From Enterococcus ureilyticus (lineage in GTDB: Bacteria > Bacillota > Bacilli > Lactobacillales > Enterococcaceae), in contig NZ_MIKC01000038.1 in NCBI RefSeq assembly GCF_001730315.1, positions 1-64,000 on the forward strand: DNA of 64,000 bases. Direction: 5' to 3'. The first letter of the stretch is position 1. Each line of letters begins with the position of its first letter. Position numbers and translations under genes: made by a program. Below are positions 41,853-50,634 of the stretch, piece by piece. The notes beneath the pieces were generated by a model. It was not told where the DNA came from and did no database searches. It saw nothing but the letters and a program-made list of their open reading frames with translations.

Positions 41853-42425
41853 TTATTCTTCAATACTTGCCAATAACTGTTCCATTGTGTCTTGATTTGT
41901 TTTTGCTTTGCTCTTGAATGTCCATGAGATACTTTGAACAAAATGTTCTTTACCTTCTAAAATATCAATATCATAGAAAAATTTAATTCCATCAACCGCT
42001 TGGTAAAACGTATAATTGGTTCCTTTAAGTCCGTTTCTAGTCACTTCTTTTTCTTGAACCTCATCAGGTTCATCGATCATCTGTTCTATAATTAATTCTT
42101 TATAGAAATCAAGGCTCTCGAAGTCCTCTTTATTTTCTCCAATGACAACATAATAAATAGTGTTTTTCATATTACTTAATGCAACGGAGGCATCTTCATG
42201 TACCTCTTCAACCTCTAATTCTTTCCAACCCTTGATTAAATCAACTGAGAACATCGCCTCTTCTATTTCAAAATATATTTTTTTATCAGTTGTTCCATCG
42301 TCATTTTTTTGACTCACTCGATCGGTTATCCCTACTTCTTTTTTTCTATTATAAAAATTAGTAGTTGAGCAACCTGTTAATAATAAACTTCCTACAATAA
42401 TTCCAACGATACTACCCTTTTTCAA
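41853..42425 (-). CDS. Small lipoprotein of unknown function
   Basis: 190 residues. Signal peptide with lipobox LTGC (Cys19), then an acidic domain (about 48-190) with IYFEIEEAMFSVDLIKGWKEL and a strand-rich region ending KTNQDTMEQLLASIEE. The fold resembles PsbP-like or DUF4367-type small lipoproteins, but I would not name a function. The ATG has an upstream GGAGTG. It follows dapL by 34 nt on the same strand and may be cotranscribed with it. Confidence 0.78.
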   Translation of the reverse strand: MKKGSIVGIIVGSLLLTGCSTTNFYNRKKEVGITDRVSQKNDDGTTDKKIYFEIEEAMFSVDLIKGWKELEVEEVHEDASVALSNMKNTIYYVVIGENKEDFESLDFYKELIIEQMIDEPDEVQEKEVTRNGLKGTNYTFYQAVDGIKFFYDIDILEGKEHFVQSISWTFKSKAKTNQDTMEQLLASIEE

Positions 42426-42459
42426 ATTTCCAACACTCCTAAATTAAAATAGCTATCAG

Positions 42460-43587
42460 TTACTTATCCAATGATTTCAGAAATTTACTGATATGTGTGA
42501 CTGCAAATGGAATTGCTTCTTCTTTTGGATCGAATTTTGCCGAATGTAACCCATAAGGACTATCGACTCCCAACCAAAACATCGTTCCTGGAACCTTAGA
42601 TAATAAATACCCAAAATCTTCACCTGTCATGGCTACTTCTGCCACTTCAAATAAAACATCTGGCTCATTTTCCATATAGGACATGAAGTTTTCTGTTGTC
42701 TGCTGGTCGTTGATTACCGGCAGATATCCTTTTTGCTCTAAAGAAACAGCTACTTCACAATTAAAAGATTTAGCGATCCCTGCACCGATTTCCCTGATTC
42801 TAATTTGAGTCAGCTGATTCATCGCATCTGTCAACGTTCGAATCGTACCAGAAATCGTCGCTTTTCCAGCAATCACATTTGTCGCAGTTCCTGCATTGAA
42901 CGTCCCAAAAGTGACTACTGCTCCTTCGATGGGGTTGACATTTCGGCTGACAATTGTTTGTGCTTGTTGCACGAAACTCATCCCTGCTATGATCATGTCA
43001 TTTGATGCCTGAGGGAATGCTGCGTGGCCACCTTTTCCAGTTAAAGTAACTTGAACCTCGCAAGTTGCGGCAAAGAGTGTACCGACTTTCGTTGTAATCT
43101 TTCCTACTGGCAAATCAGGGTTGACATGAAGTCCATAAAACTCATCTGGTAACCAAGAACCAAATGCGCCAGCCTCATACATTAGCATACCTCCAGCTTC
43201 ATTTTCTTCTGCTGGCTGAAAAAGGAATAGATAATTATTTTTTGGCTGATTCATCGTTAGCTGCTCCAACAATCCCAAACCGATTGTCATATGAAAATCA
43301 TGCCCACATGCATGCATCGATCCTACATGTATAGATTGAAAATCAGAGACAACTTCTTCTGTTATTGGTAAGCCATCAATATCTGCACGCCATCCAATTG
43401 TTTTAGTTGGTGCAGTTCCATGCACAAATACTAAAATTCCAGTTTGCCATGTTTTCACTTCGATAAAGTCTTTCTCAATTGATGAAATGATTCTTAGCAA
43501 AAATTGTTGTGTCTTTACTTCTTCTAAGCCAATTTCTGGTATTTGATGCAGCTGTCTACGAATCTTGATCAATTGTTTTTGAATCAC
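42460..43587 (-). CDS. dapL: N-acetyldiaminopimelate deacetylase (M20 family)
   Basis: 375 residues. M20 metal-binding motif [18 protein letters not shown] with the catalytic Glu, and a dimerisation domain with [16 protein letters not shown]. Related amidohydrolases act on amino-acid conjugates, but the nearby dapH on the same strand supports N-acetyl-diaminopimelate as substrate, the acetyl branch of lysine/DAP synthesis (Bacillus YkuR). The start is GTG at 43587 with GAGG 10 nt upstream. It has its own promoter because a flavodoxin/MarR pair lies between it and dapH. Confidence 0.87.
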   Translation of the reverse strand: MIQKQLIKIRRQLHQIPEIGLEEVKTQQFLLRIISSIEKDFIEVKTWQTGILVFVHGTAPTKTIGWRADIDGLPITEEVVSDFQSIHVGSMHACGHDFHMTIGLGLLEQLTMNQPKNNYLFLFQPAEENEAGGMLMYEAGAFGSWLPDEFYGLHVNPDLPVGKITTKVGTLFAATCEVQVTLTGKGGHAAFPQASNDMIIAGMSFVQQAQTIVSRNVNPIEGAVVTFGTFNAGTATNVIAGKATISGTIRTLTDAMNQLTQIRIREIGAGIAKSFNCEVAVSLEQKGYLPVINDQQTTENFMSYMENEPDVLFEVAEVAMTGEDFGYLLSKVPGTMFWLGVDSPYGLHSAKFDPKEEAIPFAVTHISKFLKSLDK

Positions 43588-43622
43588 TACTTATCTGCCT
43601 CATTTCTATTTCTCTATGACTT

Positions 43623-43651
43623 ATTGTTGAATAAAAACAGGTTTCTGTCAA
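43623..43651 (-). promoter_or_regulatory. dapL promoter
   Basis: TTGACA (43646-43651) and AACAAT (43623-43628) on the minus strand with a 17-nt spacer, about 30 nt before the GTG start. Confidence 0.6.
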
Positions 43652-43699
43652 TCCTTCTTTATAATAAATTTCACAATTTTGCACTATTTTCCCAAAAAT

Positions 43700-44140
43700 T
43701 TATATGTACTCGATAAAATTTTTAGCAAATTCACTTATTTTTTCTAAATCGATTCCTTTTAGTTTATTTTCCTCACTGATTGGAACCCATGACGGTTTAT
43801 ATCCACCAAAAGAAGTGATTTCAATCGATGCTTCTCTAACAGCTTTTGAAATACTATCAACAATTACTTGTTCTGTTGTTTTTGGTTTTGAATTACATAA
43901 GTAACATGCAACCGTTTTAGACAACAACTCAATTTGATTCTTCTTCAAGAAATCTCTGATTGGTTTATACATTTTATCGTTTCGGACACCAGCGCCAATA
44001 ATAACATGACTAAATTCAGCTATATTTGGTTGCTGTTGCTTGATATCCAAAAGAGTGGCTCCACTTAACTCCGTACTTAAAAAATAAGCACATTCTTTAG
44101 ACGCACCCGATTTTGTTCCATATACAATCAATAATTTCAT
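43700..44140 (-). CDS. Flavodoxin-domain protein
   Basis: 146 residues. The N-terminal FMN-phosphate loop is IVYGTKSGASKECA, with VIIGAGVRNDKMYKPI following, as in HemG-like or flavodoxin_5 proteins. It is probably an FMN-dependent electron carrier or oxidoreductase, and a protoporphyrinogen oxidase role is unlikely without heme genes. GAGGA lies 8 nt before the ATG. Divergent from a MarR regulator over a shared 133-nt region, so it is likely the regulator's target. One of two genes separating dapH from dapL. Confidence 0.85.
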   Translation of the reverse strand: MKLLIVYGTKSGASKECAYFLSTELSGATLLDIKQQQPNIAEFSHVIIGAGVRNDKMYKPIRDFLKKNQIELLSKTVACYLCNSKPKTTEQVIVDSISKAVREASIEITSFGGYKPSWVPISEENKLKGIDLEKISEFAKNFIEYI

Positions 44141-44186
44141 ATATTCTATCCTCGATTCCTCCTTTGCTTTACACAGAATACTCTGT

Positions 44187-44245
44187 TTGTTATGATAAAA
44201 ATATTAAAATATATTTCGATTAAAAAGAATCTCGTTTAACGAGAT
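44187..44245 (+). promoter_or_regulatory. marR promoter and 17-bp palindromic operator
   Basis: TTGTTA (44187-44192) and TATATT (44210-44215) have a 17-nt spacer. Just downstream lies a perfect palindrome ATCTCGTT-T-AACGAGAT (44229-44245), well placed as a MarR dimer site between the two divergent genes. A second short repeat (ACAGA/TCTGT, 44172-44185) lies on the flavodoxin side. Confidence 0.65.
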
Positions 44246-44273
44246 ATATTAAGCGTAAAGCGAGGAATCTAAT

Positions 44274-44738
44274 TTGTCAAACAATCAAATTTCAAAAAAT
44301 ACTAATGCTATCAACCAACTTACCTCTTTATTACGAGGTTACGGTTCACGTTCTATTTTACATCAACAAGCTATCATTCAGTCTTTAGGAATCCCCACAA
44401 ATGATTACATTTCAATTGACTTATTAAATGAATCAGGTCCTATGACAGCTGGTGAACTAGCTGAAAAAACTGGCTTATCTACTGGAACTATCACGGCTTT
44501 AATCGACCGATTGGAAAAAATAGGTTATGCCCAGCGAGAAAAGGACCCTAATGATCGAAGACGAGTCATTATTGTACCTACATATGAAGATAAAGAGGAA
44601 ATAAAAAAAGCTTACCAGCCTTTGGATAGTGCTATGAGAAATCTAGCTCATGAGTACTCCGAAAAAGAGTTGCAATTAATGAATGAATTTTTATCAAAAG
44701 CAATCTCAGTATTAGATAGTCAGCTACAACAAAAGTGA
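44274..44738 (+). CDS. MarR-family transcriptional regulator
   Basis: 154 residues. Winged helix: MTAGELAEKTGLSTGTITALIDRLEKIGYAQREKDPNDRRRVII is the canonical MarR recognition helix and wing. No reactive N-terminal cysteine is seen, so OhrR-type redox sensing is unlikely; the ligand is unknown. The start is TTG with GAGGAA about 6 nt upstream. It is divergent from the flavodoxin gene with a strong palindrome between them, which suggests autoregulation and control of the flavodoxin. Confidence 0.9.
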   Translation: MSNNQISKNTNAINQLTSLLRGYGSRSILHQQAIIQSLGIPTNDYISIDLLNESGPMTAGELAEKTGLSTGTITALIDRLEKIGYAQREKDPNDRRRVIIVPTYEDKEEIKKAYQPLDSAMRNLAHEYSEKELQLMNEFLSKAISVLDSQLQQK

Positions 44739-44862
44739 TTGATCATTGGACCTACAAGCTACTAAAGGACGTATCAAACTTTTTATGTTAAAGCACGTTT
44801 TTATTGTTGTTTCTCTTCGCTTACCTATGCTAGTAACAGTTGCTATTTTAGATAAAAATAAA

Positions 44863-44905
44863 GTGAGGGGGACATAACTCTTCGAGTCATATCTCACTCA
44901 CTTAA
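44863..44905 (-). terminator. Terminator after dapH
   Basis: AAGTGAG and CTCACTT close a long hairpin with imperfect inner pairing (GACATAACTC and GAGTCATATC around TTCG), followed by TTATTTTTAT on the minus strand. It lies about 110 nt beyond the dapH stop codon. Confidence 0.6.
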
Positions 44906-45018
44906 AATTCGTATAAACAGCAGAAGTAGAAGTCTTCCTCCATGTTTCTGGGGTTTGAGCATTTACGTGGTATCTAGTTCATTCTTTAACCATTTAAGCA
45001 AAAAGCTGTGGTTTATTA

Positions 45019-45720
45019 CTATAATTTGCGTAATTCTTCCATCATATTCGTTTTACTTTTCGTCTTAGCATCGATATCTTTGATTTTTGTAGCTGGCACA
45101 CCAGCTACAACCGTATAAGGTGCAACATCATCAACTACAATGGCACCAGCTGCAACAACTGCGCCTTCACCAACACGAATACCTTCTAATACAACAGCAT
45201 TCGCACCAATCAAAACATTGTCTTCGATGATAACTGGCTCTGCACTAGGCGGTTCGATCACACCAGCTAGGACAGTTCCTGCACCAATATGACAGTTTTT
45301 CCCAACGGTGGCACGTCCACCTAAGATAGCCCCCATATCGATCATCGTTCCTTCGCCTATCACTGCACCGATATTGATCACAGAACCCATCATGATTACA
45401 GCATTGTCACCAATTTCTACTTGATCTCTGATAATGGCGCCGGGTTCGATCCGTGCATTGACCTCTTTAATATCTAACATTGGAATAGCAGAGTTACGCG
45501 AATCGTTTTCAATCACGTAATCTATGATATTCTCCTTATTCGCTTCCAAAAATTCTTTGATTATCTTCCATTCACCAAACAAAGTGCCCGTTTTACAATT
45601 AGTAAATGCTTGAATCTCTTCTGGAAATGTTACTTCCTTGAGCTTGCCTTTTAACGTGACCTTTACTGGTGTTTTTTTCTCTGCGTTTCCAATATAGTTA
45701 ATGATTTCATATGCGTCCAT
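45019..45720 (-). CDS. dapH: Tetrahydrodipicolinate N-acetyltransferase
   Basis: 233 residues. An N-terminal alpha/beta domain (about 1-85) is followed by a left-handed beta helix with hexapeptide repeats ([37 protein letters not shown] onward to about 215). It acetylates tetrahydrodipicolinate with acetyl-CoA in the acetyl branch of DAP/lysine synthesis, like Bacillus YkuQ. GGGAG precedes the ATG. Its usual partner dapL lies about 1.4 kb downstream, beyond the flavodoxin/MarR pair, and both have separate expression signals. Confidence 0.94.
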   Translation of the reverse strand: MDAYEIINYIGNAEKKTPVKVTLKGKLKEVTFPEEIQAFTNCKTGTLFGEWKIIKEFLEANKENIIDYVIENDSRNSAIPMLDIKEVNARIEPGAIIRDQVEIGDNAVIMMGSVINIGAVIGEGTMIDMGAILGGRATVGKNCHIGAGTVLAGVIEPPSAEPVIIEDNVLIGANAVVLEGIRVGEGAVVAAGAIVVDDVAPYTVVAGVPATKIKDIDAKTKSKTNMMEELRKL

Positions 45721-45816
45721 AACATAACTCCCTTCAAATTAAGTAACAATGGTGCTACTTATAAGGTATTAGCTTATCAAAAAATCAAAGAAAAGTGAAT
45801 AGTTATTTATCAATAT

Positions 45817-46314
45817 TTAGATCACTTTCATTTCTATAGATTCATCATCTGATTTTGGTAAGATGATATTTTTTCTTTCTAATTCATGAGCCATGTGATT
45901 AATCGCTTTTAATAATTCTTTGCGCGTGATGATTCCTTTAAAACATTGATTATCATCTACAACAGGAAGAAACGCAGCATCTACAAGCAAATGTAGAACA
46001 TCTTCCAATTCCCATTCTTCCCCGATGATCGGGACGTTGACTTCCATAACATCAGCCACTGTAAAATCTTTTAATTTATCGAAATCAACCGATGTGATAT
46101 CAAACATTTTATCCACAACATCAGATAAACTGATCAATCCCACAAAACGATCGCCTTTATCTAAAACAGGGATTTTTGAATATTTCACTTGAGATAATAC
46201 CAATAGAGCGTGACTTAGCGGATTCAAACACATGACGTTTGCAACATTTTCCGCAGGGATCAAAAAGGTATTTTCTTTTTCTAATAATAATTCTTTTACA
46301 GCAGTTCCAATCAT
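45817..46314 (-). CDS. cbpB: CBS-domain c-di-AMP-binding protein CbpB
   Basis: 165 residues made of two CBS motifs (about 14-75 and 85-150) and nothing else. Sequence and length resemble Listeria CbpB and Bacillus DarB/YkuL (HALLVLSQVKYSKIPVLD, VGLISLSDVVDKMF, VDFDKLKDFTVADVM, FKGIITRKELLKAIN). Apo-protein in those bacteria stimulates the (p)ppGpp synthetase Rel when c-di-AMP is low. GGAGG precedes the ATG. Own promoter present, with dapH about 95 nt downstream. Confidence 0.88.
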   Translation of the reverse strand: MIGTAVKELLLEKENTFLIPAENVANVMCLNPLSHALLVLSQVKYSKIPVLDKGDRFVGLISLSDVVDKMFDITSVDFDKLKDFTVADVMEVNVPIIGEEWELEDVLHLLVDAAFLPVVDDNQCFKGIITRKELLKAINHMAHELERKNIILPKSDDESIEMKVI

Positions 46315-46352
46315 TGGAGTGCCTCCATTTCATTTTCTTTGCCACATTAACC

Positions 46353-46381
46353 ATTGTACCGAAAACGAATGCAAATGTCTT
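46353..46381 (-). promoter_or_regulatory. cbpB promoter
   Basis: AAGACA (46376-46381) and TACAAT (46353-46358) on the minus strand with a 17-nt spacer. Confidence 0.5.
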
Positions 46382-46408
46382 GGAATTCAAACTTTTTTCA
46401 TAACTCTT

Positions 46409-46433
46409 AAAAAAAATTAAGGTTTGACCTTAG
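46409..46433 (-). terminator. Terminator upstream of cbpB
   Basis: CTAAGG and CCTTAA flank TCAAA and are followed by eight T on the minus strand. It probably stops the murI operon transcript before cbpB. Confidence 0.65.
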
Positions 46434-46550
46434 TTTCTTCACACTTAGTTTTTAACAACATTATCTAAAAATTGGTTGGCCTATAACTCTTTGAGTTAGT
46501 CCAATATTATGCGTATTTCAAATAAGAAGCAGAATTTCCAGCAATCTTCT

Positions 46551-46589
46551 AAAACCCACGTAATGCATTTTTGCATTGCGCGGGTTTTA
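46551..46589 (-). terminator. Strong hairpin directly after the phosphoesterase gene
   Basis: AAAACCCGCG-CAATGCA and TGCATTA-CGTGGGTTTT pair over about 17 positions with few mismatches. The short TTTT tail on the minus strand suggests termination of the murI operon about 30 nt past the stop codon, with a backup terminator further on. Confidence 0.65.
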
Positions 46590-46620
46590 GTCTAAACTCT
46601 CTTTAAAAAAACTTTTGAAA

Positions 46621-47136
46621 CTATGATTTAGTAAATACAAAATGTAAGTCATTATATGGCTCGTGATTTCGACCATAATATTGAATAATCAACTGATTTT
46701 CTGTACTTTCAATGATCGCATAAGATTTCAATTGAATCATCCCTCTAGGTTGGCTGATGCTGCCTGGATTCAAATACAATACATTTGCTCGAATTTCACA
46801 GCCAATTTCATGTGTATGACCAAATAATACTATATTTGCCCCATGCTTTTCAGCTTGTAAAGCAAGAGAAGTCAATCCAGAGCGAACATTCGCCAAATGG
46901 CCATGGGTCATAAAAATAATGTCCAATCCAGTACGTTCTACGATTGAATCTGGAAACTCAGGATCATAATCACAATTTCCCTTTACAACAATGAAGTCTT
47001 TCCATAGTTCATCAGTAGGTTCCAATTCTGAATCACCGCAGTGAAACATTTTATCTACTTTTCCTTGATAGTTTTTTACTAAATCAACTAAAATATCACG
47101 ATCACCATGATTATCACTTACAACTAGATATTTCAT
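46621..47136 (-). CDS. YfcE/MJ0936-type metallophosphoesterase
   Basis: 171 residues. Calcineurin-like motifs: VVSDNHGD, FHCGDSE, VVKGNCD, MTHGH and LFGHTHE. It hydrolyses phosphodiesters in vitro in homologues; the natural substrate is not established. It follows the fused rph-rdgB gene by 10 nt, the same order as Bacillus (racE region: rph, ysnA, ysnB), where YsnB is the homologue. Confidence 0.92.
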   Translation of the reverse strand: MKYLVVSDNHGDRDILVDLVKNYQGKVDKMFHCGDSELEPTDELWKDFIVVKGNCDYDPEFPDSIVERTGLDIIFMTHGHLANVRSGLTSLALQAEKHGANIVLFGHTHEIGCEIRANVLYLNPGSISQPRGMIQLKSYAIIESTENQLIIQYYGRNHEPYNDLHFVFTKS

Positions 47137-47146
47137 CCAAGACCTC

Positions 47147-48496
47147 CTAATTCTCCAACCAATTTTTCCATTCTTTTCTCAATTTTGCAACTGCTTTCCC
47201 GCGATGACTGATTTCATTTTTACGCTTATCTGATAGTTCAGCAGCTGTTTGTTTTTCTTCCGGAATGAAAAATAAGGGATCATAACCAAACCCGTGCTCA
47301 CCACGAGGAATCGTCCCTATTTCCCCAGACCAGTCCCCTTCAACAACTAAACTTTCTTTGTTAGGCGCCGCAAAAACTAGGGTACAATGGAATGTTGCCG
47401 TTCGTTTGTCCTGCGGGATACCTGTCAATTCATGCAGCAGTTTAGCATTATTTGCAGCGTTATTCGTTGGTTCACCTGCAAAACGAGCTGAAAATATTCC
47501 TGGCATACCATCTAAAGCATCAACAATCAAACCAGAATCATCGGCTAAAACAGGTTGTTTTAAGATAGCTGCAATCGTCTCAGCCTTTAGGCGAGCATTT
47601 TCTTCAAAGGTTTTGCCAGTTTCCTCTACATCCGGAAGTTTGGGATAATCCAACAAAGTTTTAACCTGATAGCCCTTTTCAGCAAAAATTTTCGTAAATT
47701 CTTTTGCTTTGCCTGGATTTCTTGTAGCTATAACAATGGTGTTTTCTTCTGTACCATTCGTTATTTCAGGCGATTGGCTCATCAGGGCTTCTTTTTGATA
47801 GGAAATTAAATGTTCGATTCCTGTTTTCCCATAGAATAATAATGAATTTAGCTCATCACCAGAAAAAGTTGACTCTTCTCCAGTTCCTTGAACCTCAACA
47901 AAATTACCCGATTCAGTCATCACTAAATTCATATCCACTGCCGCAGCAGAGTCTTCTACATAATCCAGATCAAGCACACAATTTCCCTCATTTAGAATAC
48001 CTGCACTTACAGCAGCTAGATATTCTTTGATGGGATTCTCTTGCAAGACCCCTGTATTTAATAGCTTATCTACGGCGAGTTTCATTGCTACAAAAGCGCC
48101 TGTGATGCTTGCTGTTCGTGTTCCTCCATCAGCTTGAACAACGTCACAATCGACTACGATACTTCGTTCTCCTAGCTTTTGCAAATCAATCACAGCTCTT
48201 AAAGAACGGCCAATCAATCGTTGAATTTCCATTGTCCGACCAGTTAGTTTTCCTTTTGCACTTTCTCGGATATTACGCGTATTCGTAGCTCTTGGCAACA
48301 TACTATATTCCGCAGTCACCCAACCTGTCCCTTCACCTCTTAGAAAGGGCGGAACCTTTTCTTCTACAGTTGCAGAGCAAATCACCTTGGTGTCCCCAAA
48401 AGATATAACAACCGAGCCTTCCGGGTGCTTATAAACATTTGTTTCTATTGTGATTTTTCTTAATTCTTTTGCTTGTCTTCCGTCGTGTCTGATCAT
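47147..48496 (-). CDS. rph: RNase PH fused to RdgB/HAM1 NTP pyrophosphatase
   Basis: 449 residues in one frame. Residues about 1-240 are RNase PH ([67 protein letters not shown]), which trims tRNA 3' ends with phosphate. After a short linker (about 240-253), residues 254-449 are RdgB/HAM1 ([52 protein letters not shown]), which removes ITP, XTP and dITP. In Bacillus these are two adjacent genes, so this is a true fusion. Lies between murI and the phosphoesterase. Confidence 0.95.
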   Translation of the reverse strand: MIRHDGRQAKELRKITIETNVYKHPEGSVVISFGDTKVICSATVEEKVPPFLRGEGTGWVTAEYSMLPRATNTRNIRESAKGKLTGRTMEIQRLIGRSLRAVIDLQKLGERSIVVDCDVVQADGGTRTASITGAFVAMKLAVDKLLNTGVLQENPIKEYLAAVSAGILNEGNCVLDLDYVEDSAAAVDMNLVMTESGNFVEVQGTGEESTFSGDELNSLLFYGKTGIEHLISYQKEALMSQSPEITNGTEENTIVIATRNPGKAKEFTKIFAEKGYQVKTLLDYPKLPDVEETGKTFEENARLKAETIAAILKQPVLADDSGLIVDALDGMPGIFSARFAGEPTNNAANNAKLLHELTGIPQDKRTATFHCTLVFAAPNKESLVVEGDWSGEIGTIPRGEHGFGYDPLFFIPEEKQTAAELSDKRKNEISHRGKAVAKLRKEWKNWLEN

Positions 48497-48582
48497 GCAT
48501 AACGCCTCCTAAATTTGAAAAATGTATGACTTTGTCTGGTATTGTTCTGAAAATAAAAACAGGAACAATTATTTTCATCCTA

Positions 48583-49401
48583 TTAATCCTCAAAAGGAGA
48601 TAGTTTAATTTGTTGAACATTGATTGCTTCTTGTTTTAACCAATCATCTGCTATTGCCTTAAACATTTTTGCTGATCCTGTTGTAAAAAAATCGTTTGGT
48701 TCATTTTTGAATTGCGGACTATTTGCAATGTCAAAATAATCTAATAACATACTAACTTCACTTACTGTTTCAGCACCAGAGTCAATTAATTTTACTTTAC
48801 TTCCCATTACATTTTGAATCAACGGTCGTAGTATCGGATAGTGGGTACAGCCTAAAATCAATGTATCTAATTTCTTCAATTGAAGCTGACCTAAGGTTTC
48901 CGATACGACTTTTTTTGCCACAGACGAATGTGACTCATTACTTTCAACGATCGGAACAAATTTAGGACAAGCTAAGCTTGTTATAATTGTGTTTGGGGCT
49001 TTTCTTTTGAGTGCCGCTTCATATGCATGACTCTTAATCGTCCCTGCTGTTCCGATGACACCAATCCGATTATTTTCCGTAGCTTTTAAAGCCGCTCTAG
49101 TCCCTGGTAAAATGACACCCACTACAGGAATATCTAATTTTGCTTTGATTTCATCTAACGCAACAGCTGTCGCTGTATTACAAGCGATTACTAACATTTT
49201 AATATTTTTTTCTAAAAGAAAGTGAGTCATCTCCCATGTAAATTGAATGACTTGTTCACCTGGTCTTGGTCCATAGGGACATCTTGCTGTATCCCCAAGA
49301 TAAATCAATCGTTCGTTCGGCAATTGCCTTAATGCCTCTTTTATCACCGTAAGTCCACCGACTCCGGAATCTATAAAACCTATTGCTTCATGATTACTCA
49401 A
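48583..49401 (-). CDS. murI: Glutamate racemase
   Basis: 272 residues. Catalytic cysteines in VIACNTATA and LGCTHYP, substrate motif [11 protein letters not shown], and GDTARCPYG. It makes D-glutamate for peptidoglycan. The frame is open to a GTG at 49434, but AAAGG lies about 10 nt before the TTG at 49401 and the product then starts MSNHEAIG as in relatives. First gene of murI-rph/rdgB-phosphoesterase. Confidence 0.95.
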   Translation of the reverse strand: MSNHEAIGFIDSGVGGLTVIKEALRQLPNERLIYLGDTARCPYGPRPGEQVIQFTWEMTHFLLEKNIKMLVIACNTATAVALDEIKAKLDIPVVGVILPGTRAALKATENNRIGVIGTAGTIKSHAYEAALKRKAPNTIITSLACPKFVPIVESNESHSSVAKKVVSETLGQLQLKKLDTLILGCTHYPILRPLIQNVMGSKVKLIDSGAETVSEVSMLLDYFDIANSPQFKNEPNDFFTTGSAKMFKAIADDWLKQEAINVQQIKLSPFED

Positions 49402-49434
49402 ATCAATCAAACCTTTACAGTATTTTTTCAACAC

Positions 49435-49858
49435 TCTTATTTTCTACTTTTTACTACTTTATTTCAAGTTTTATTGTCGTACTTCTTCTATTATAACATT
49501 TTTTGTTAAAAGTTTTCTTATGTTAGAACCTCTATTATTGTGCTTTTTTGCTCCTTGCTAAAAAAAAACTAGTATTCTCTTTTTTCATATGTTATAATTT
49601 CTAACATTAACAAACGAATAGATTTATGATGAATAGATTAAATATAAAAGAAAACTGTTTTTATAAAAAGACAATGTGAAATGGAATGATATTGCTATTA
49701 AAGGTTATTATATATATGTATAATTTCTTAAAAAGACTCTTTCTATTTTCTCAGTTTAAATCAATGCTAGTGATTTTTTAATTTTTGATCTATCCTTCCA
49801 CCTACTCACCAATCTACATTCATTGAATATGATGTGATAATTTTATACATAAAGGAGA
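49435..49858. other. A+T-rich divergent intergenic region, murI and ABC transporter
   Basis: No gene is seen. An extended -10 (TGTTATAAT, 49490-49498 minus strand) would serve murI. Several TATAAT-like plus-strand boxes (near 49590 and 49718) lack convincing -35 elements, so the ABC operon promoter remains unassigned. No riboswitch structure is obvious. Confidence 0.5.
49490..49498 (-). promoter_or_regulatory. Extended -10 promoter for murI
   Basis: TGTTATAAT on the minus strand combines a perfect TATAAT with the TGN extension; no good -35 lies 17 nt upstream. Confidence 0.5.
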
Positions 49859-49864
49859 ATGACT

Positions 49865-50593
49865 ATGATTTCGTTGGACCATGTTAATAAGTTTTTTGGG
49901 GATCATCATGTATTAAAAGATGTTTCCTTAAACGTCAACGAAGGAGAAAAGATTGTAATCATCGGACCTTCCGGTTCCGGTAAAAGCACTTTGATCCGCT
50001 GTATCAATCGTTTAGAAAAGGTCAGTGACGGCCACATATTGGTAGACGGTATCGATATTACCGAACCCAAAGCCCCCGTCCAAAAAGTTAGGCAGAAAGT
50101 TGCTATGGTTTTTCAAAGTTTCAATTTATACGCACACAAAACAATCATTCAAAATTTGACTCTTGCACCCATAAAGGTCAAAGGAGTCAGTAAAGAAGAA
50201 GCAACCAAAACAGGTATGGAGTACTTAGAACGAGTCGGTTTAGCTGACAAAGCCAATGCCTATCCTGCTCAATTATCAGGTGGCCAACAACAACGCGTGG
50301 CGATTGCAAGAGCTTTGAATATGCATCCAGAAATCATTCTTTTTGACGAACCCACCTCAGCACTTGATCCAGAAATGATTCAAGAAGTATTAGACGTGAT
50401 GGTCGATTTGTCCAAACAAAACATTACGATGATTTGCGTTACTCACGAAATGGGTTTCGCACGTCAAGTAGCTGACAAAGTTATTTTTATGGATGATGGG
50501 CAAATCATTGAAACGGGAACTCCCGAACATTTCTTTACCAATACTAAAAATGAACGCGCTAAAGAGTTTTTAAGTAAGATTATCCATAATTGA
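49865..50593 (+). CDS. glnQ: Polar amino acid ABC transporter ATP-binding protein (GlnQ-like)
   Basis: 242 residues. Walker A GPSGSGKST, Q-loop VFQSFNLYAHKT, signature LSGGQQQRVAIARAL and Walker B IILFDEPTSALDPE. The switch His is in VTHEMGF. Sequence type is PAAT family (glutamine, glutamate, aspartate or arginine). AAGGAG lies 7 nt before the ATG at 49865; an ATG two codons earlier is too close. First gene of a four-gene importer operon. Confidence 0.94.
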   Translation: MISLDHVNKFFGDHHVLKDVSLNVNEGEKIVIIGPSGSGKSTLIRCINRLEKVSDGHILVDGIDITEPKAPVQKVRQKVAMVFQSFNLYAHKTIIQNLTLAPIKVKGVSKEEATKTGMEYLERVGLADKANAYPAQLSGGQQQRVAIARALNMHPEIILFDEPTSALDPEMIQEVLDVMVDLSKQNITMICVTHEMGFARQVADKVIFMDDGQIIETGTPEHFFTNTKNERAKEFLSKIIHN

Positions 50594-50634
50594 TTTTTTA
50601 AATAGAACAAAACATTACTGAGGAGGAATTTTAA

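Larger units (their letters stand above)
46315..46620. other. Intergenic region with cbpB promoter and three hairpins
   Basis: No gene is seen. From the phosphoesterase end it holds a strong hairpin (46551-46589), a second imperfect hairpin (46476-46504, TTGG...AACTC/GAGTT...CCAA), a terminator (46409-46433) and then the cbpB promoter. Confidence 0.6.

Noticed and set aside
44741-44790. Possible terminator after marR (TTGAT...ATCAA then CTTTTT)
   Set aside because: The stem is only about 5 bp with a very long loop, too weak to call.
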